DNA of 64,000 bases. It comes from Longirhabdus pacifica (GTDB lineage Bacteria; Bacillota; Bacilli; Paenibacillales; DSM-105158). Position 1 is the first letter of the stretch. Each line of letters begins with the position of its first letter. A program made the translations under genes and the position numbers. The notes beneath the pieces were generated by a model that did not search any database, was not told where the DNA came from, and was given only the letters and a program-made list of their open reading frames with translations. The DNA lies in the NCBI RefSeq assembly GCF_004115085.1, contig NZ_QXJP01000009.1, forward strand, positions 84,783-148,782, read 5' to 3'. Positions 36,201-45,143 of this stretch are shown here, one piece after another.

Positions 36201-38201
36201 ATGGGGAGAATTAATATATTAGACGACCATATTGCCAATCAAATCGCTGCCGGTGAAGTGGTGGAACGTCCTTCATCGGTAGTGAAAGAGTTGGTAGAAA
36301 ATGCAGTAGATGCCGGCAGTTCGACCATCCAAATTATCATTGAAGACGGTGGATTGAACCTCATTCGAGTGATAGATGATGGGGCAGGGATAGAAGCAAG
36401 TGATGTGGAAAAAGCTTTCTGTCGTCATGCAACAAGTAAAATCAAAAGTAATCGCGATTTGTTTCAAATTCAAACCCTCGGCTTTCGTGGCGAAGCACTC
36501 CCTAGTATTGCAGCGGTATCGAAGCTGGAATGTATCACTTCATCGAGCACTAGCGGCTTAGGAAGTAAAATGGTAATTGAAGGCGGTAAGATCGTCGCTC
36601 ATGAAGAAACAAGGGCAAGTCAGGGTACGGATATTAAAGTGAGCGCGCTGTTTTACAACACACCAGCAAGATTGAAATATATGAAGACGATACAGACAGA
36701 GTTGTCACATGTTACCGACTATGTGTATCGTATGGCGCTGTCTCATCCTCACATCGCTTTTATATTAAAACATAACGGAAGATTGTTGCTGCAAACACAA
36801 GGTAACGGGGACATGTTGCAAGTGATTGCTGCGATTTACGGCAGGCAAACTGCAAAACAAATGTACAGCATAGAAGGGGAAGACTTAGATTATCAGCTAA
36901 CAGGTTACGCTTCATTACCGGAATGTACGCGGGCAAATCGCAATGGCATTACGCTTATGGTCAATGGCCGTTATATTAAACATTTTACGATCAATAAAGC
37001 CATACTTGAGGCATATCATACGCTACTTCCTGTTCATCGTTTTCCCATTGCGGTGCTTCATTTGAAAATGGACCCAACGCTACTAGATGTGAACGTGCAT
37101 CCGTCAAAATTGGAAGTTCGGTTTAGTAAAGAGACTTCGTTATTAAAACTAGTCACCCATACATTAAGGACGGCGTTGCGTGAACAAGTGCTTATTCCAG
37201 AAGGTCATATGATGAAAAAAAGTAGAAAAGAAAGTCCGGCAGTGATACAAGAAAAACTAGATTTGAAAACGACTTCTAGTATTTCTGAATCTATTGCGCC
37301 TTCTCTCAACGCAACTACTCATACTGACCAACGTGATACGCGGGAACAGCGCGCAATCAAGGAGAACGACACATCAACGAATCATACACGGAATAGAAAA
37401 AGTGATGATATAGCACCGAGCATAGGCTCTTCCAAAACTCCTAATTTACGTCAACAACACACAACACCTGTCGTAAAAGAAGCGGTGCGCAACTTTTTAA
37501 CGGAATTACAGCAAAATAAAACAGAACAACATGCTACGTCCATGGAACAACCATCTAATGTACAGTATCAAGACGCGTCATTATCTTCACCTTCTGATGT
37601 TGACAACAATACATCATCTTTTCCTCACTTGTATCCTATCGGTCAAATGAGAGGAACTTATATTTTAGCGCAAAATGAAGATGGACTATTTTTAATCGAT
37701 CAGCATGCAGCACATGAACGCATTCATTATGAATATTATTATCAAAAATTCGGAGAACCGGAAAAAGCAAGTCAAGAGCTCTTAGTCCCTATCACGTTAG
37801 AATTTACAAAAGTACAGATGAATGTGTTAGAAGATCGTATACCTTTATTTGAACAAGTAGGGGTTTATCTGGAAGCATTTGGTGGCAATACATTTCGTGT
37901 ACACGCCTGTCCGCATTGGTTTCCAAAAGGGGAAGAACAGCGGATCATAGAGGAAATGGCAGAGTGGATTATAGAAGAGAAGAAAGCGATAGATGTAGCG
38001 AAATTAAGAGAGAAAGCTTCTACACTTTGTTCATGTAAAGCTTCGATTAAAGCCAATCAATCGCTCAGCATGAAGGAGATGAACGCGCTTATTGAACGCC
38101 TTGCGCAGTGTCGTGTTCCTTATACGTGCCCACATGGCAGACCGATTGTTGTCAGCTTTTCTAATTATGAATTAGAGAAGATGTTTAAGCGCGTCATGTG
38201 A
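36201..38201 (+). CDS. mutL: DNA mismatch repair protein MutL
   Basis: 666 residues. The N-terminal GHKL ATPase shows ELVENAVDAGS, DDGAGI, HATSKI and LGFRGEAL. The linker (about residues 335-470) is Ser/Thr/Asn-rich and unstructured-looking. The C-terminal endonuclease domain has the metal motif DQHAAHERIHYEYY, CSCKASIKANQ and CPHGRP, as in B. subtilis MutL, so this is the nicking type. AAGGGG precedes the ATG, 33 bases after the protease gene. A terminator follows. Confidence 0.97.
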   Translation: MGRINILDDHIANQIAAGEVVERPSSVVKELVENAVDAGSSTIQIIIEDGGLNLIRVIDDGAGIEASDVEKAFCRHATSKIKSNRDLFQIQTLGFRGEALPSIAAVSKLECITSSSTSGLGSKMVIEGGKIVAHEETRASQGTDIKVSALFYNTPARLKYMKTIQTELSHVTDYVYRMALSHPHIAFILKHNGRLLLQTQGNGDMLQVIAAIYGRQTAKQMYSIEGEDLDYQLTGYASLPECTRANRNGITLMVNGRYIKHFTINKAILEAYHTLLPVHRFPIAVLHLKMDPTLLDVNVHPSKLEVRFSKETSLLKLVTHTLRTALREQVLIPEGHMMKKSRKESPAVIQEKLDLKTTSSISESIAPSLNATTHTDQRDTREQRAIKENDTSTNHTRNRKSDDIAPSIGSSKTPNLRQQHTTPVVKEAVRNFLTELQQNKTEQHATSMEQPSNVQYQDASLSSPSDVDNNTSSFPHLYPIGQMRGTYILAQNEDGLFLIDQHAAHERIHYEYYYQKFGEPEKASQELLVPITLEFTKVQMNVLEDRIPLFEQVGVYLEAFGGNTFRVHACPHWFPKGEEQRIIEEMAEWIIEEKKAIDVAKLREKASTLCSCKASIKANQSLSMKEMNALIERLAQCRVPYTCPHGRPIVVSFSNYELEKMFKRVM

Positions 38202-38220
38202 TGATATCAACGACATGAGT

Positions 38221-38257
38221 AGGCTGAACAATGGATGTTGTTCAGTCTCTTTTTTTG
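38221..38257 (+). terminator. Rho-independent terminator after mutL
   Basis: AGGCTGAACAA pairs with TTGTTCAGTCT (one G-T pair), 7-base loop, then a run of eight T. The gap from here to the methyltransferase is AT-rich with nothing else recognisable. Confidence 0.85.
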
Positions 38258-38407
38258 TCTTAGGACACTTGCTTACAGCATGTACACTGTTTATACCCTT
38301 TATAGTGCTGATTTATATACACATCTTTTTACTAAAATATTATTTTTCATGTTGAATAGTACTTTTGAAGTGCTTTTATAAGAATTACAGTGAAATGGAG
38401 TACAGTC

Positions 38408-39181
38408 ATGATCATTACAACATCCTATAAAGCAGCGAAGCATACGACGGCTCACGCTGCGGCATTGGCTAATCAAATGGACGGCAGCGCAGTCATACGG
38501 AAGTCCAATACGATATCGCAATTGATGAAATACTATCAAGAAGAACATGTTATGGTGGTGGAGGATGAGGGAACGTTAAAATATTATGCAAAAGGACATT
38601 CTCCATTATTTTTTCACCCCAATATGGCACAATTACGTATTTCTAGAATGATAAAAGGAGAGACTGATCCATTAGTAAGAGCAGGAGACATAAGGGAGGG
38701 AGATCATGTTTTAGATTGTACGATGGGATTGGCCTCTGATACATTAGTTCTCTCTTACGCTGTTGGAAAAGAAGGTAAAGTCACCGCTTTGGAATCTTCT
38801 GCTGTCATCTATGAAATCATGGTGCAAGGGATGGAGCACTATGCATTTGATCTAGAAGTACTGCATGAGGTGAAACAAAACATACACATGGTTCACATGG
38901 ACTATTTAGAAATGCTACAATCATTAGCAGACAACAGTGTGGATGTTGTTTATTTTGATCCGATGTTTCGAACTGCAATGGATCAATCTACACCGCTTGC
39001 GCCTTTAAGGGGAATTGCCAATGCATCTCCTCTGACGTTGCAAGCTATACAAGAAGCAAAGCGTGTAGCACGAAGGCGAGTGGTGATGAAAGAGAATAAA
39101 TATAGTGGAGAGTTTGCAAGACTCGGTTTTGAACAAGTGTTGCGAACTTATGCAAAAACAGCGTATGGAGTGATGGAATGA
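38408..39181 (+). CDS. Class I SAM-dependent methyltransferase, RsmJ-like
   Basis: 257 residues. The SAM-binding loop is DHVLDCTMGLASDTLVL (about residue 100), and the substrate-side motif is VDVVYFDPMF (about 180), with DPMF as in RsmJ-type RNA methyltransferases. The N-terminal 80 residues are extra compared with the minimal fold. The substrate is unknown; RNA is plausible. AATGGAG lies 7 bases before ATG 38408, which I prefer to an upstream GTG. The stop overlaps the miaA start by four bases, a sign of translational coupling with the tRNA-modification gene. Confidence 0.8.
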   Translation: MIITTSYKAAKHTTAHAAALANQMDGSAVIRKSNTISQLMKYYQEEHVMVVEDEGTLKYYAKGHSPLFFHPNMAQLRISRMIKGETDPLVRAGDIREGDHVLDCTMGLASDTLVLSYAVGKEGKVTALESSAVIYEIMVQGMEHYAFDLEVLHEVKQNIHMVHMDYLEMLQSLADNSVDVVYFDPMFRTAMDQSTPLAPLRGIANASPLTLQAIQEAKRVARRRVVMKENKYSGEFARLGFEQVLRTYAKTAYGVME

Positions 39182-40131
39182 TGACAGAAACGATACAACG
39201 AAAAGAACCACTACTCGTTATTGTAGGTCCAACTGCATCGGGGAAAACGAAAATAAGTTTAGATATTGCTAATACATATAATGGGGAAATTATTTCTGGT
39301 GATTCGATGCAAGTGTATCGAGGCATGGATATCGGTACAGCGAAAGCAAGTAGAGCAGAAAGAGAGCAAATCCCGCACCACCTGATTGATATTCGAAATC
39401 CAGATGAAGGCTATTCCGTATCTGAATTTCAACAGATGGCCAAAGCTAGTATTACAGACATTGCTGCAAGAGACAAGCTGCCCATTATTGTTGGAGGTAC
39501 GGGACTGTATATTGAATCCGTCTGTTATAACTATGCATTTACGGAAGTGTCTTTTCACGAAGATTACCGCAAATCACTCATGCAATATGCAGAGGAACAC
39601 GGCAATGAGATGTTACACTCCAAATTGCAACAAGTGGATGCACAAGCTGCAGAGCGACTTCATCCCAACGATACACGCCGCATCATTAGAGCATTAGAAA
39701 TATTTGAGTTTACGGGCAAGACGATGAGTGAAGCTTTGCAAGCACAACAAAAGCAGTCTCCGTATACATTATGCTTGATAGGCTTGACAATGGATAGGCA
39801 ATTGCTATATAAACGAATTGAAGAACGAATTGATGAAATGATGGAACAAGGCTTGCTAAACGAAGTGGAGCAGTTGCTTGCAAAGGGCTATGATACCGAT
39901 ATGGTTTCCATGCAAGCATTAGGGTATAAAGAAATGATAGGATATTTATCCGGTGAATATGACTTGGATCGCGCCGTCTACTTGTTAAAGCGAGATACAC
40001 GCAGATTCGCTAAGCGCCAACTTTCATGGTTTCGTCGAATGAATGAAATTCATTGGATTGATGTAACAGATGGTAATTTTACTAAGCATCTGCAACATAT
40101 TCATGATATAATAGGTGGAAAGCTTTATTAA
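39178..40131 (+). CDS. miaA: tRNA dimethylallyltransferase MiaA
   Basis: Adds a dimethylallyl group to adenosine 37 of tRNAs reading codons that start with U. The P-loop GPTASGKTKISLDIA is at residues 16-30, then DSMQVYRGMDIGTAK, PHHLID and VGGTGLYIESV; the tail has YKEMIGYL and KRDTRRFAKRQLSWFRR for tRNA binding. At 317 residues it is full length. The start overlaps the methyltransferase stop (ATGA); a second ATG three bases on is equally possible. hfq follows, in the usual Bacillus order. Confidence 0.96.
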   Translation: MMTETIQRKEPLLVIVGPTASGKTKISLDIANTYNGEIISGDSMQVYRGMDIGTAKASRAEREQIPHHLIDIRNPDEGYSVSEFQQMAKASITDIAARDKLPIIVGGTGLYIESVCYNYAFTEVSFHEDYRKSLMQYAEEHGNEMLHSKLQQVDAQAAERLHPNDTRRIIRALEIFEFTGKTMSEALQAQQKQSPYTLCLIGLTMDRQLLYKRIEERIDEMMEQGLLNEVEQLLAKGYDTDMVSMQALGYKEMIGYLSGEYDLDRAVYLLKRDTRRFAKRQLSWFRRMNEIHWIDVTDGNFTKHLQHIHDIIGGKLY

Positions 40132-40288
40132 AACTGTTATTCCATAGTGAACGTTTTCACCTGCACTTTTGCAGAATATGATGATGAAAAGCTAGACGAT
40201 GATGGCATATATATTGTTATATATAGTTGAACTCATCATTGTAACATCAAAAATACATAGGATTTTAATTTAAGGGGGAGTTACAAAC

Positions 40289-40525
40289 ATGAATAAGTCG
40301 ATCAACATTCAAGACACTTTTCTTAACCAAATTCGGAAGGAGAACATTCCTGTAACCGTGTATTTAACGAACGGTTTTCAAATTAGAGGATTGATCAGAG
40401 CGTTTGATAATTTCACGATCATTATCGATAGCGAAGGGAAACAGCAGATGATATACAAGCATGCTATTTCTACTTTCACACCGCAACGTTCTGTTTCTTT
40501 AATGCAAGATAATACGGAAGAATAA
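40289..40525 (+). CDS. hfq: RNA chaperone Hfq
   Basis: 78 residues, the usual length in Firmicutes. Sm1 motif [25 protein letters not shown] and Sm2 motif YKHAIST are intact, so hexamer and RNA binding are expected. AAGGGGGAG precedes the ATG. The acidic tail DNTEE is short. Confidence 0.96.
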   Translation: MNKSINIQDTFLNQIRKENIPVTVYLTNGFQIRGLIRAFDNFTIIIDSEGKQQMIYKHAISTFTPQRSVSLMQDNTEE

Positions 40526-40548
40526 ATTTTGTTTATTATATCTTCAAC

Positions 40549-40650
40549 CTATATAAGTGGAATGAATTTGTTTAACCAACCTGTTACCACTGTGCATAAG
40601 ATGAAGAAACCTTTATATCGTAATGTAATCATGGTAAACGTGGCAAACTA
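40549..40650 (+). repeat. Multi-hairpin intergenic repeat, copy E (degenerate)
   Basis: CTATATAAGTGGAATGAATT, ACCAACCTGTTACC and GCATAAGATGAAGAAACC match the start and middle of the element at 24882; the ACGCC hairpin has been lost. Confidence 0.45.
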
Positions 40651-40660
40651 GAAATAAAGA

Positions 40661-40698
40661 GGAACTCGATGATGCAGTATATCGAGATTCCTTTTTTT
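40661..40698 (+). terminator. Terminator downstream of hfq
   Basis: GGAACTCGAT and ATCGAGATTCC form a stem with one bulge, followed by seven T. Confidence 0.65.
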
Positions 40699-40724
40699 GT
40701 ACATAAAGATAGGTGGGGGTACCG

Positions 40725-41405
40725 TTGACGAACAACAAACAATCTTTACTTATTCATGGTTTTACCGGCGGAACGCATGAGCTTGAACCGTTAGCTAATT
40801 ATTTGCGTGAACGAGATTGGGGTTGCTCTCTTCCTCTATTGCCAGGGCATGGAAACGAACATACATTGCAGGATGTCACGTATGAGCAATGGATTTGGCG
40901 AGCAGAAATGGAAGCGGCTAAGTTAGCTTCGCGTTACGGTAGTTTTGATCTTGTAGGTTTTTCCATGGGAGGTATGATTGCATCGTATATTGCAAACCGC
41001 TATCCAGTTAGAAAATTGGTGTTGCTTAATGCGGCGTTGATCTATGTTTCACCACGAAGATTTATCCGTACCACCTGGGAAAAGTGGAAGCGTAATGAGT
41101 GGAAGCAAATGCAGCAGTTAGATAAAATTCAAAATACCCCCGTGACTGCTGTGATAGAATTTATGAAGTGTGTGAGAGACTTATCCTCAGAGCTGCATCA
41201 TATTAAAGTCCCTACATTGGTCGTACAAGGCATGAGTGATGAAGTCGTTCATCCATACAGCGCGTACAGGATTAAAAAAAGAATACATAACGATGTGTAT
41301 TTGAAGACATATCCTAAATCGAAACATCTGATTTGTTTAGATTGTGAATCAGATCAAGTATTCTCTGACGTGCATCACTTTCTTAGCAGTAATGACATAA
41401 AATAA
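40725..41405 (+). CDS. Alpha/beta hydrolase, Est30-like carboxylesterase
   Basis: 226 residues. LLIHGFTGG provides the oxyanion hole, GFSMGG the nucleophile Ser (about residue 84), GMSDEVV the acid Asp (about 180) and SKHLIC the His (about 208), a complete triad. Small esterases of this group act on short acyl esters. AGGTGGGGG before TTG 40725 fixes the start; an in-frame GTG at 40713 lies within the ribosome site. First gene of a likely three-gene unit with the YdcF-like and ComB-like genes (gaps of 28 and 21 bases). Confidence 0.82.
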   Translation: MTNNKQSLLIHGFTGGTHELEPLANYLRERDWGCSLPLLPGHGNEHTLQDVTYEQWIWRAEMEAAKLASRYGSFDLVGFSMGGMIASYIANRYPVRKLVLLNAALIYVSPRRFIRTTWEKWKRNEWKQMQQLDKIQNTPVTAVIEFMKCVRDLSSELHHIKVPTLVVQGMSDEVVHPYSAYRIKKRIHNDVYLKTYPKSKHLICLDCESDQVFSDVHHFLSSNDIK

Positions 41406-41433
41406 ATGGGAATGTAAAAGAGAGGGAGAAGAG

Positions 41434-42039
41434 TTGAAGAAAAGAAAAATGTTGCTATTTAGCTTGTTAGGTGTGTTTGTTGCTGGAGTCATGTGGACAG
41501 GATATGTACAGTGGCTCATTCATAAAGCAGAAGGAACTGAGAAGTTGCAAGTCACCTATGATGTAGCCATCGTTTTAGGGGCGGCATTACGTGATAACGA
41601 ACCAAGTCTAGCATTGAAAGAACGCTTAAATCATGCGTTAGCTTGGTATGAACAGGGGAAGTTTTCCACGATCATTGTGAGTGGTGGCTATGATTATGAT
41701 GAAGCGACGCTGACCGAAGCAGAGGGGATGAAGGGGTATTTAGTGGCACAAGGCATACCAGAAGAACGTATATTGTTAGAAAATAAAGCTACGAGCACGT
41801 ATGAGAATTTACTATTTAGCCAGCATATGATGGATGAACAAGGGTTTCGTTCAGCTGTTATTATTACACACAGCTACCACGGAGCGAGGGCTTTAGATAT
41901 ATCACAGTATTTACAGTATGAAGATCCAGTCATCTCTACTACAGAATCCGAGGTGTTATGGATGCCTTATCATAAAGGAAGAGAAACGTTAGCTTATAGT
42001 AAGTGGAAGTTGGATCAATGGTATATGAAGCTGAATTAA
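41434..42039 (+). CDS. YdcF/SanA family membrane-anchored protein (DUF218)
   Basis: 201 residues. One N-terminal membrane helix (MLLFSLLGVFVAGVMWTGYV) puts the DUF218 domain outside. Domain marks are YDVAIVLGAALRDNEPS, TIIVSGGYDY, EAEGMKGYLVAQGIP, LENKATSTYENLLFS and VIITHSYHGARAL. Relatives act in cell-envelope homeostasis; the exact reaction is unknown. It starts at TTG after GAGGGAGAAG. Confidence 0.85.
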   Translation: MKKRKMLLFSLLGVFVAGVMWTGYVQWLIHKAEGTEKLQVTYDVAIVLGAALRDNEPSLALKERLNHALAWYEQGKFSTIIVSGGYDYDEATLTEAEGMKGYLVAQGIPEERILLENKATSTYENLLFSQHMMDEQGFRSAVIITHSYHGARALDISQYLQYEDPVISTTESEVLWMPYHKGRETLAYSKWKLDQWYMKLN

Positions 42040-42060
42040 AAGGATGGGAGAGAACGGTAC

Positions 42061-42759
42061 GTGGTCATTAACACATTGCAATTTACAGAAGGGGCAAGAC
42101 AAGCGAAAGGACTTACCGTCGTCATTGACGTATTCCGCGCATTTTCATTAGCTTGTTATTTGTTTGATAAAGGAGCTGCTGGAGTTATTCCAGTGGGAGA
42201 ATTAGATGAAGCGAGAAAATGGAAGGAAGATCATCCAGATTACATTCTCATTGGTGAGCGGAAGGGGGTCATTCAACCTGGCTTTGATTATGGGAATTCT
42301 CCAGCACAAATTTTAGATGTAGATCTGGAAGGAAAAACTATCGTGCACACCACGAGTGCAGGGACGCAAGGGATCGTCAATGCCATCCATGCGGATGAGA
42401 TTATTACGGGTAGTTTCGTCAATGCAGATGCCATCGTTCGCTATATACAGAAGCAACGCCCTGCCGTCGTGTCTATCGTCGCCATGGGGTGGAGAGGACA
42501 GGAATCTGCAGCCGAAGATGACGCTTGCTCACAATATATAAAGCATGCATTGTTAGGGAAATCCAATGATTTTGCTTCCATCAAGCATGAGCTGAAGCAT
42601 AATCGAAAAACAGCTAGTTTTTTAGACGTGAAAGATGATGACTCTGCTCCAAAGCAAGATTTTGAATATTGCATGGATCTCAATCGGTTTTCGTTTGTGT
42701 TAAAAGCAGAAAAACAAAACGAAGACGGATCATTTCGCTTCGTTCGAATCGATGTTTAA
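42061..42759 (+). CDS. Probable 2-phosphosulfolactate phosphatase (ComB family)
   Basis: 232 residues. Family marks: VVIDVFRAFSLACYLFDKGA near the N-terminus, LIGERKGVIQPGFDYGNSPAQI, TTSAGTQGI, GSFVNADAIVRYI, and EDDACSQYI. The enzyme releases sulfolactate, which is abundant in mature B. subtilis spores and there is made in the mother cell, so this is another spore-linked gene. It starts at GTG after a GGGAGAG site. Last gene of the unit; a long imperfect hairpin separates it from the convergent SHAEG7. Confidence 0.82.
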   Translation: MVINTLQFTEGARQAKGLTVVIDVFRAFSLACYLFDKGAAGVIPVGELDEARKWKEDHPDYILIGERKGVIQPGFDYGNSPAQILDVDLEGKTIVHTTSAGTQGIVNAIHADEIITGSFVNADAIVRYIQKQRPAVVSIVAMGWRGQESAAEDDACSQYIKHALLGKSNDFASIKHELKHNRKTASFLDVKDDDSAPKQDFEYCMDLNRFSFVLKAEKQNEDGSFRFVRIDV

Positions 42760-42778
42760 CAGCATGTTGATCAAAGAC

Positions 42779-42865
42779 AAAAGAACCATTTTATGATTGT
42801 ACTGTTTCTTGTAAAGGAAAAGGAATTTTACAGGGAGCAGTGCATAATAATGTTGGTTCTTTTTT
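42779..42865. terminator. Long imperfect hairpin between convergent genes
   Basis: AAAAGAACCA and TGGTTCTTTTT enclose about 65 bases that can fold further (ACTG/CAGT arms and TGTAAA/TTTACA). It should terminate transcripts of the ComB-like gene; the unusual size is noted separately. Confidence 0.55.
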
Positions 42866-42899
42866 ATTAGCTTGGATTTAGTGTTTGCGTGACCATCAT

Positions 42900-44978
42900 T
42901 TAGTTTTTTAAATGTGAAAATAATTGCTTGATTTGTTGTTCCATTGCATCGACTTTCATTTGTAAACGGTGTTCTGACTGTTGTAGATGCTCTATTTGTA
43001 TATCTTTTTCTTCCAAATGATGTAGGATACGACGTTGCTGAACGTATTGATCACCGTTGAGCAGGACAAGCACTTGTTTTTCCCCAGTTCGTTCTATGAC
43101 TCTATAGCCATAATCACATTTTGTACCTATACCTTTTTCATTTGGCATGCAGTAGCCATTTACCTCGCAGCTTCCATCATCTCGCACTCTCACTTGCCCC
43201 ACTAAACCTACAGCAGACCACTCGGCTCGCTCAGCCCTTTCTTCATAGGTGCGTTTCGGGTCATATTGGGGGTTTACTGCGAGCTGTTTTTTGACCGTTT
43301 GTGCCTCTATAATGTTGCCATGTTCATCGCGCTGATCTGGTATAAGCACATCTTCGTAGATGCGACGCCCCCACTCATCGGTAAGGTACTGCCCTTGCCA
43401 GTATAGTCCGCTATTCCCACCAAGCACGCCTGGTGTAGCGCTTGTGATGCCTAGAATGTACTCATCGCTGCTGTTGGCAATGCGAATTTTGTTCCCTTCT
43501 AACGTCACGAAGTAACCGACATCAATTGGTGTGCCGTCGATACTCTCGAACATTTCCGCAAAGTCACACGTGTTGCAGCTCGCATTCATACTCACCGTAC
43601 CCATAAAGCACGCATCGCCGACACCAGCGCCATTCGTCGTACCGCTAATAAAGGCAGCGATGCCGTTACCAGTTACGCCAAATGCTCCTGCGGCTAAATG
43701 CCAAGAATTTTCTAGCTTTGCTGCGCCGCTGTTTCCCATAATGTGGGCACTAGTGAGGGTAGCCCCGATGGAGGTGTCTATGCCTTGGGCGTGTGATGCG
43801 ATGGCTCCTGCTATTGTTCCAGCCCCTTCTGCATGAGAAGCAGGTCCACCAGCCGTTGTATCGAAGCCTTCCGCATGCGCATTAGGTAAACTAGCTGTTG
43901 TATTACTACCTTCTGCATGACTGTTATTACCATTTGCTGATGTATTTAATCCTTCGGCATGCGCATTAGGTGCAGAAGCCATTGTAGAGTTTCCCTCGGC
44001 ATGAGCCTGGTTCTCACTAGCCGTTGTAAGGAATCCTTCCGCATGGGAATGAAGACCACTTGCTACTGTTTCTCTCCCTTCTGCATGAGCCCTTTCTTGT
44101 CCTGCTATTGTCATGAAACCTTCGGCATGGGAGTCGATGGCGATTGCCATTGTATTGCCTCCTTCCGCATGAGCACCATTACCACTGGCTGTTGTGTTGA
44201 ATCCTTCCGCATGAGCGTTTAAAGCGTTAATTGTTGTTGTTGTACCAGATCCTTCTGCATGAGAAAAGGGACCCATTGCTGTTGTAATCAATCCTTCCGC
44301 ATGGGCAGCTAAATCGCTAGCTGTTGTGTTGAGTCCTTCTGCATGGCTACTTTCTCCACTGGCTAACGTATTACTTCCTTCGGCATGACTATATATACCT
44401 CTAGCTATCGTATCCTCTCCTTCTGCATGAGCAGCATTACCACTTGCTATAGTTGTAGTTCCTTCCGCATGCGCATTTGCTCCGCTAGCCGTTGTATTGT
44501 TTCCCTCAGCATGCGAAACAGAGCCACTCGCTGTAGTAAGAAATCCTTCGGCATGCCCAGCGAAAGCAGTAACTCCAACATTAGTGCCAAATCCCTCGCT
44601 ATGACTGTTACTTCCGCTCGCTGTGGTGTTCGTGCCTTCGGCATGCGAACTACTACCATTGGCTCTTGTACTTGTGCCTTCGGCATGGGAAGCTAATCCT
44701 TGCGATACGGTTAGTGTTCCTTCCGCATGAGAGTTGCTACCGATGGAAGTGCTGCTTCCTCCTTCCGCATGAGAGTTTGCGCCAGTTGCTATCGTATTCG
44801 CCCCTTCGACATGGGAGCAACTTCCATTCGCTTCGGTGTTGCACCCTTCACTATGTGAACCAAAGCCATTCGCTGTGGTGCTGGCTCCTTCCGCTAATGA
44901 TGCTTCACCACTTGCACATGTATTTTGACCGAGTGCGGTAGAGCATATATTGATGTCGTCTTTTCTGTTACAAGTCAA
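42900..44978 (-). CDS. SHAEG7: YadA-head-like repeat protein with Peptidase_G2 domain (type B)
   Basis: 692 residues from TTG 44978 after GAAGGAGG; about 26 repeats and a type B C-terminal domain. One internal repeat (SGTTTTINALNAHAEG) is 16 residues, in addition to the fixed 16-residue eighth repeat of the family. The coiled-coil tail is different from the others (IEHLQQSEHRLQMKVDAMEQQIKQL in register). About 240 bp of the C-terminal domain (43376-43616) is identical to SHAEG8. It is last in the minus-strand cluster, convergent with the ComB-like gene. Confidence 0.83.
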   Translation of the reverse strand: MTCNRKDDINICSTALGQNTCASGEASLAEGASTTANGFGSHSEGCNTEANGSCSHVEGANTIATGANSHAEGGSSTSIGSNSHAEGTLTVSQGLASHAEGTSTRANGSSSHAEGTNTTASGSNSHSEGFGTNVGVTAFAGHAEGFLTTASGSVSHAEGNNTTASGANAHAEGTTTIASGNAAHAEGEDTIARGIYSHAEGSNTLASGESSHAEGLNTTASDLAAHAEGLITTAMGPFSHAEGSGTTTTINALNAHAEGFNTTASGNGAHAEGGNTMAIAIDSHAEGFMTIAGQERAHAEGRETVASGLHSHAEGFLTTASENQAHAEGNSTMASAPNAHAEGLNTSANGNNSHAEGSNTTASLPNAHAEGFDTTAGGPASHAEGAGTIAGAIASHAQGIDTSIGATLTSAHIMGNSGAAKLENSWHLAAGAFGVTGNGIAAFISGTTNGAGVGDACFMGTVSMNASCNTCDFAEMFESIDGTPIDVGYFVTLEGNKIRIANSSDEYILGITSATPGVLGGNSGLYWQGQYLTDEWGRRIYEDVLIPDQRDEHGNIIEAQTVKKQLAVNPQYDPKRTYEERAERAEWSAVGLVGQVRVRDDGSCEVNGYCMPNEKGIGTKCDYGYRVIERTGEKQVLVLLNGDQYVQQRRILHHLEEKDIQIEHLQQSEHRLQMKVDAMEQQIKQLFSHLKN

Positions 44979-45064
44979 TGTAAATTTCCTCCTTCATATT
45001 TAGGCTAATATAGTGATATAGGGTATGAAAGAAAGGAGGGGATTGCCTGTGCGGACGCCTATAG
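44979..45064 (-). promoter_or_regulatory. Conserved upstream block of SHAEG7 with CATACCCTA box
   Basis: On the minus strand: GCACAGGCAATCCCCTCC, TTTCATACCCTA (box at 45019-45027), TATCACTATATTAGCC, GAAGGAGG. This matches the left-cluster blocks closely, although the clusters are over 22 kb apart. Confidence 0.45.
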
Positions 45065-45143
45065 GGGGAGTATGTCAAACATAACAATGTATTATTTTTA
45101 AATTTGATATATATGTGAGTCAAATGAAGGTGGGCCATTTATT

